NCBI GenBank assembly: GCA_946479995.1
Contig: CAMLIU010000006.1
Location: forward strand, 1 to 14,240
DNA: 14,240 nt
DNA from: an uncultured Gemmatimonadota bacterium
GTDB taxonomy: Bacteria; Gemmatimonadota; Gemmatimonadetes; Gemmatimonadales; Gemmatimonadaceae
Direction: 5' to 3'
Shown: positions 14,236 to 14,240 of the stretch, piece after piece
How the letters are laid out: the number at the start of each line of letters is the position of its first letter
How positions within the stretch are numbered: the first letter of the stretch is position 1
Notes under the pieces: model-generated
Told to the model about the DNA's origin: nothing
What the model saw: the letters and a program-made list of their open reading frames with translations, nothing else
The model's database searches: none
Program-made: the position numbers and the translations under genes

Positions 14236-14240
14236 CCGAT

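Noticed and set aside
1..14240. Mobile elements, tRNA genes, CRISPR arrays or a defence system
   Set aside because: No transposase, integrase, Cas-like protein, regularly spaced long direct repeats or tRNA-like cloverleaf was seen, and base composition looks uniform.

Overview
This is a 14.2 kb stretch of high-GC chromosome from a diderm bacterium. It carries a TolC-type outer membrane factor, RND efflux parts, two lipoboxes (LAAC, LAGC), a periplasmic beta-lactamase-type hydrolase and two lytic transglycosylases. The RND pair, the GTG and TTG starts, and the style of the lipoprotein and serine-hydrolase genes would fit Gemmatimonadota or a related soil phylum. No marker gene is present, so this placement is a low-confidence inference. 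I see no insertion sequence, phage gene, tRNA, rRNA or CRISPR array.

Bases 1-8176 (+ strand) are one tightly packed efflux operon: the 3' part of a TolC-family gene, a lipoprotein membrane-fusion adaptor, and two tandem RND permeases in an MdtABC-like arrangement. The first three genes overlap by ATGA and GTGA and the fourth follows after 12 bases, so they probably form one polycistronic unit building a tripartite pump.

Bases 8177-8435 separate two convergent gene groups and hold no gene. They do hold a striking imperfect inverted repeat (arms 8186-8240 and 8363-8418) with another hairpin inside.

Bases 8436-11021 (- strand), in transcription order, encode a class A beta-lactamase-like serine hydrolase, RpiB (GTGA overlap), a stand-alone receiver-domain response regulator (87-base gap) and a PAP2 phosphatase (10-base gap). 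The first gene has a possible leaderless promoter.

Bases 11022-13368 (+ strand) hold a divergent leader region with two mutually exclusive hairpins, a 154-aa protein whose pattern resembles the regulatory domain of 2-isopropylmalate synthase, a strong hairpin directly after its stop, an intergenic region with three copies of an 8-mer, and an MltD-like lipoprotein transglycosylase with LysM repeats. A second, membrane-anchored transglycosylase (13391-14098, - strand) converges on it 22 bases away and has a recognisable promoter-like sequence upstream.

The protein content is mostly ordinary envelope and efflux housekeeping. No clearly new multi-gene system is visible. The most unusual signals are non-coding: the 8186-8418 inverted repeat and the switch-like leader at 11056-11115. 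The 154-aa protein and the catalytic-site departures in the beta-lactamase-like protein and RpiB come next.
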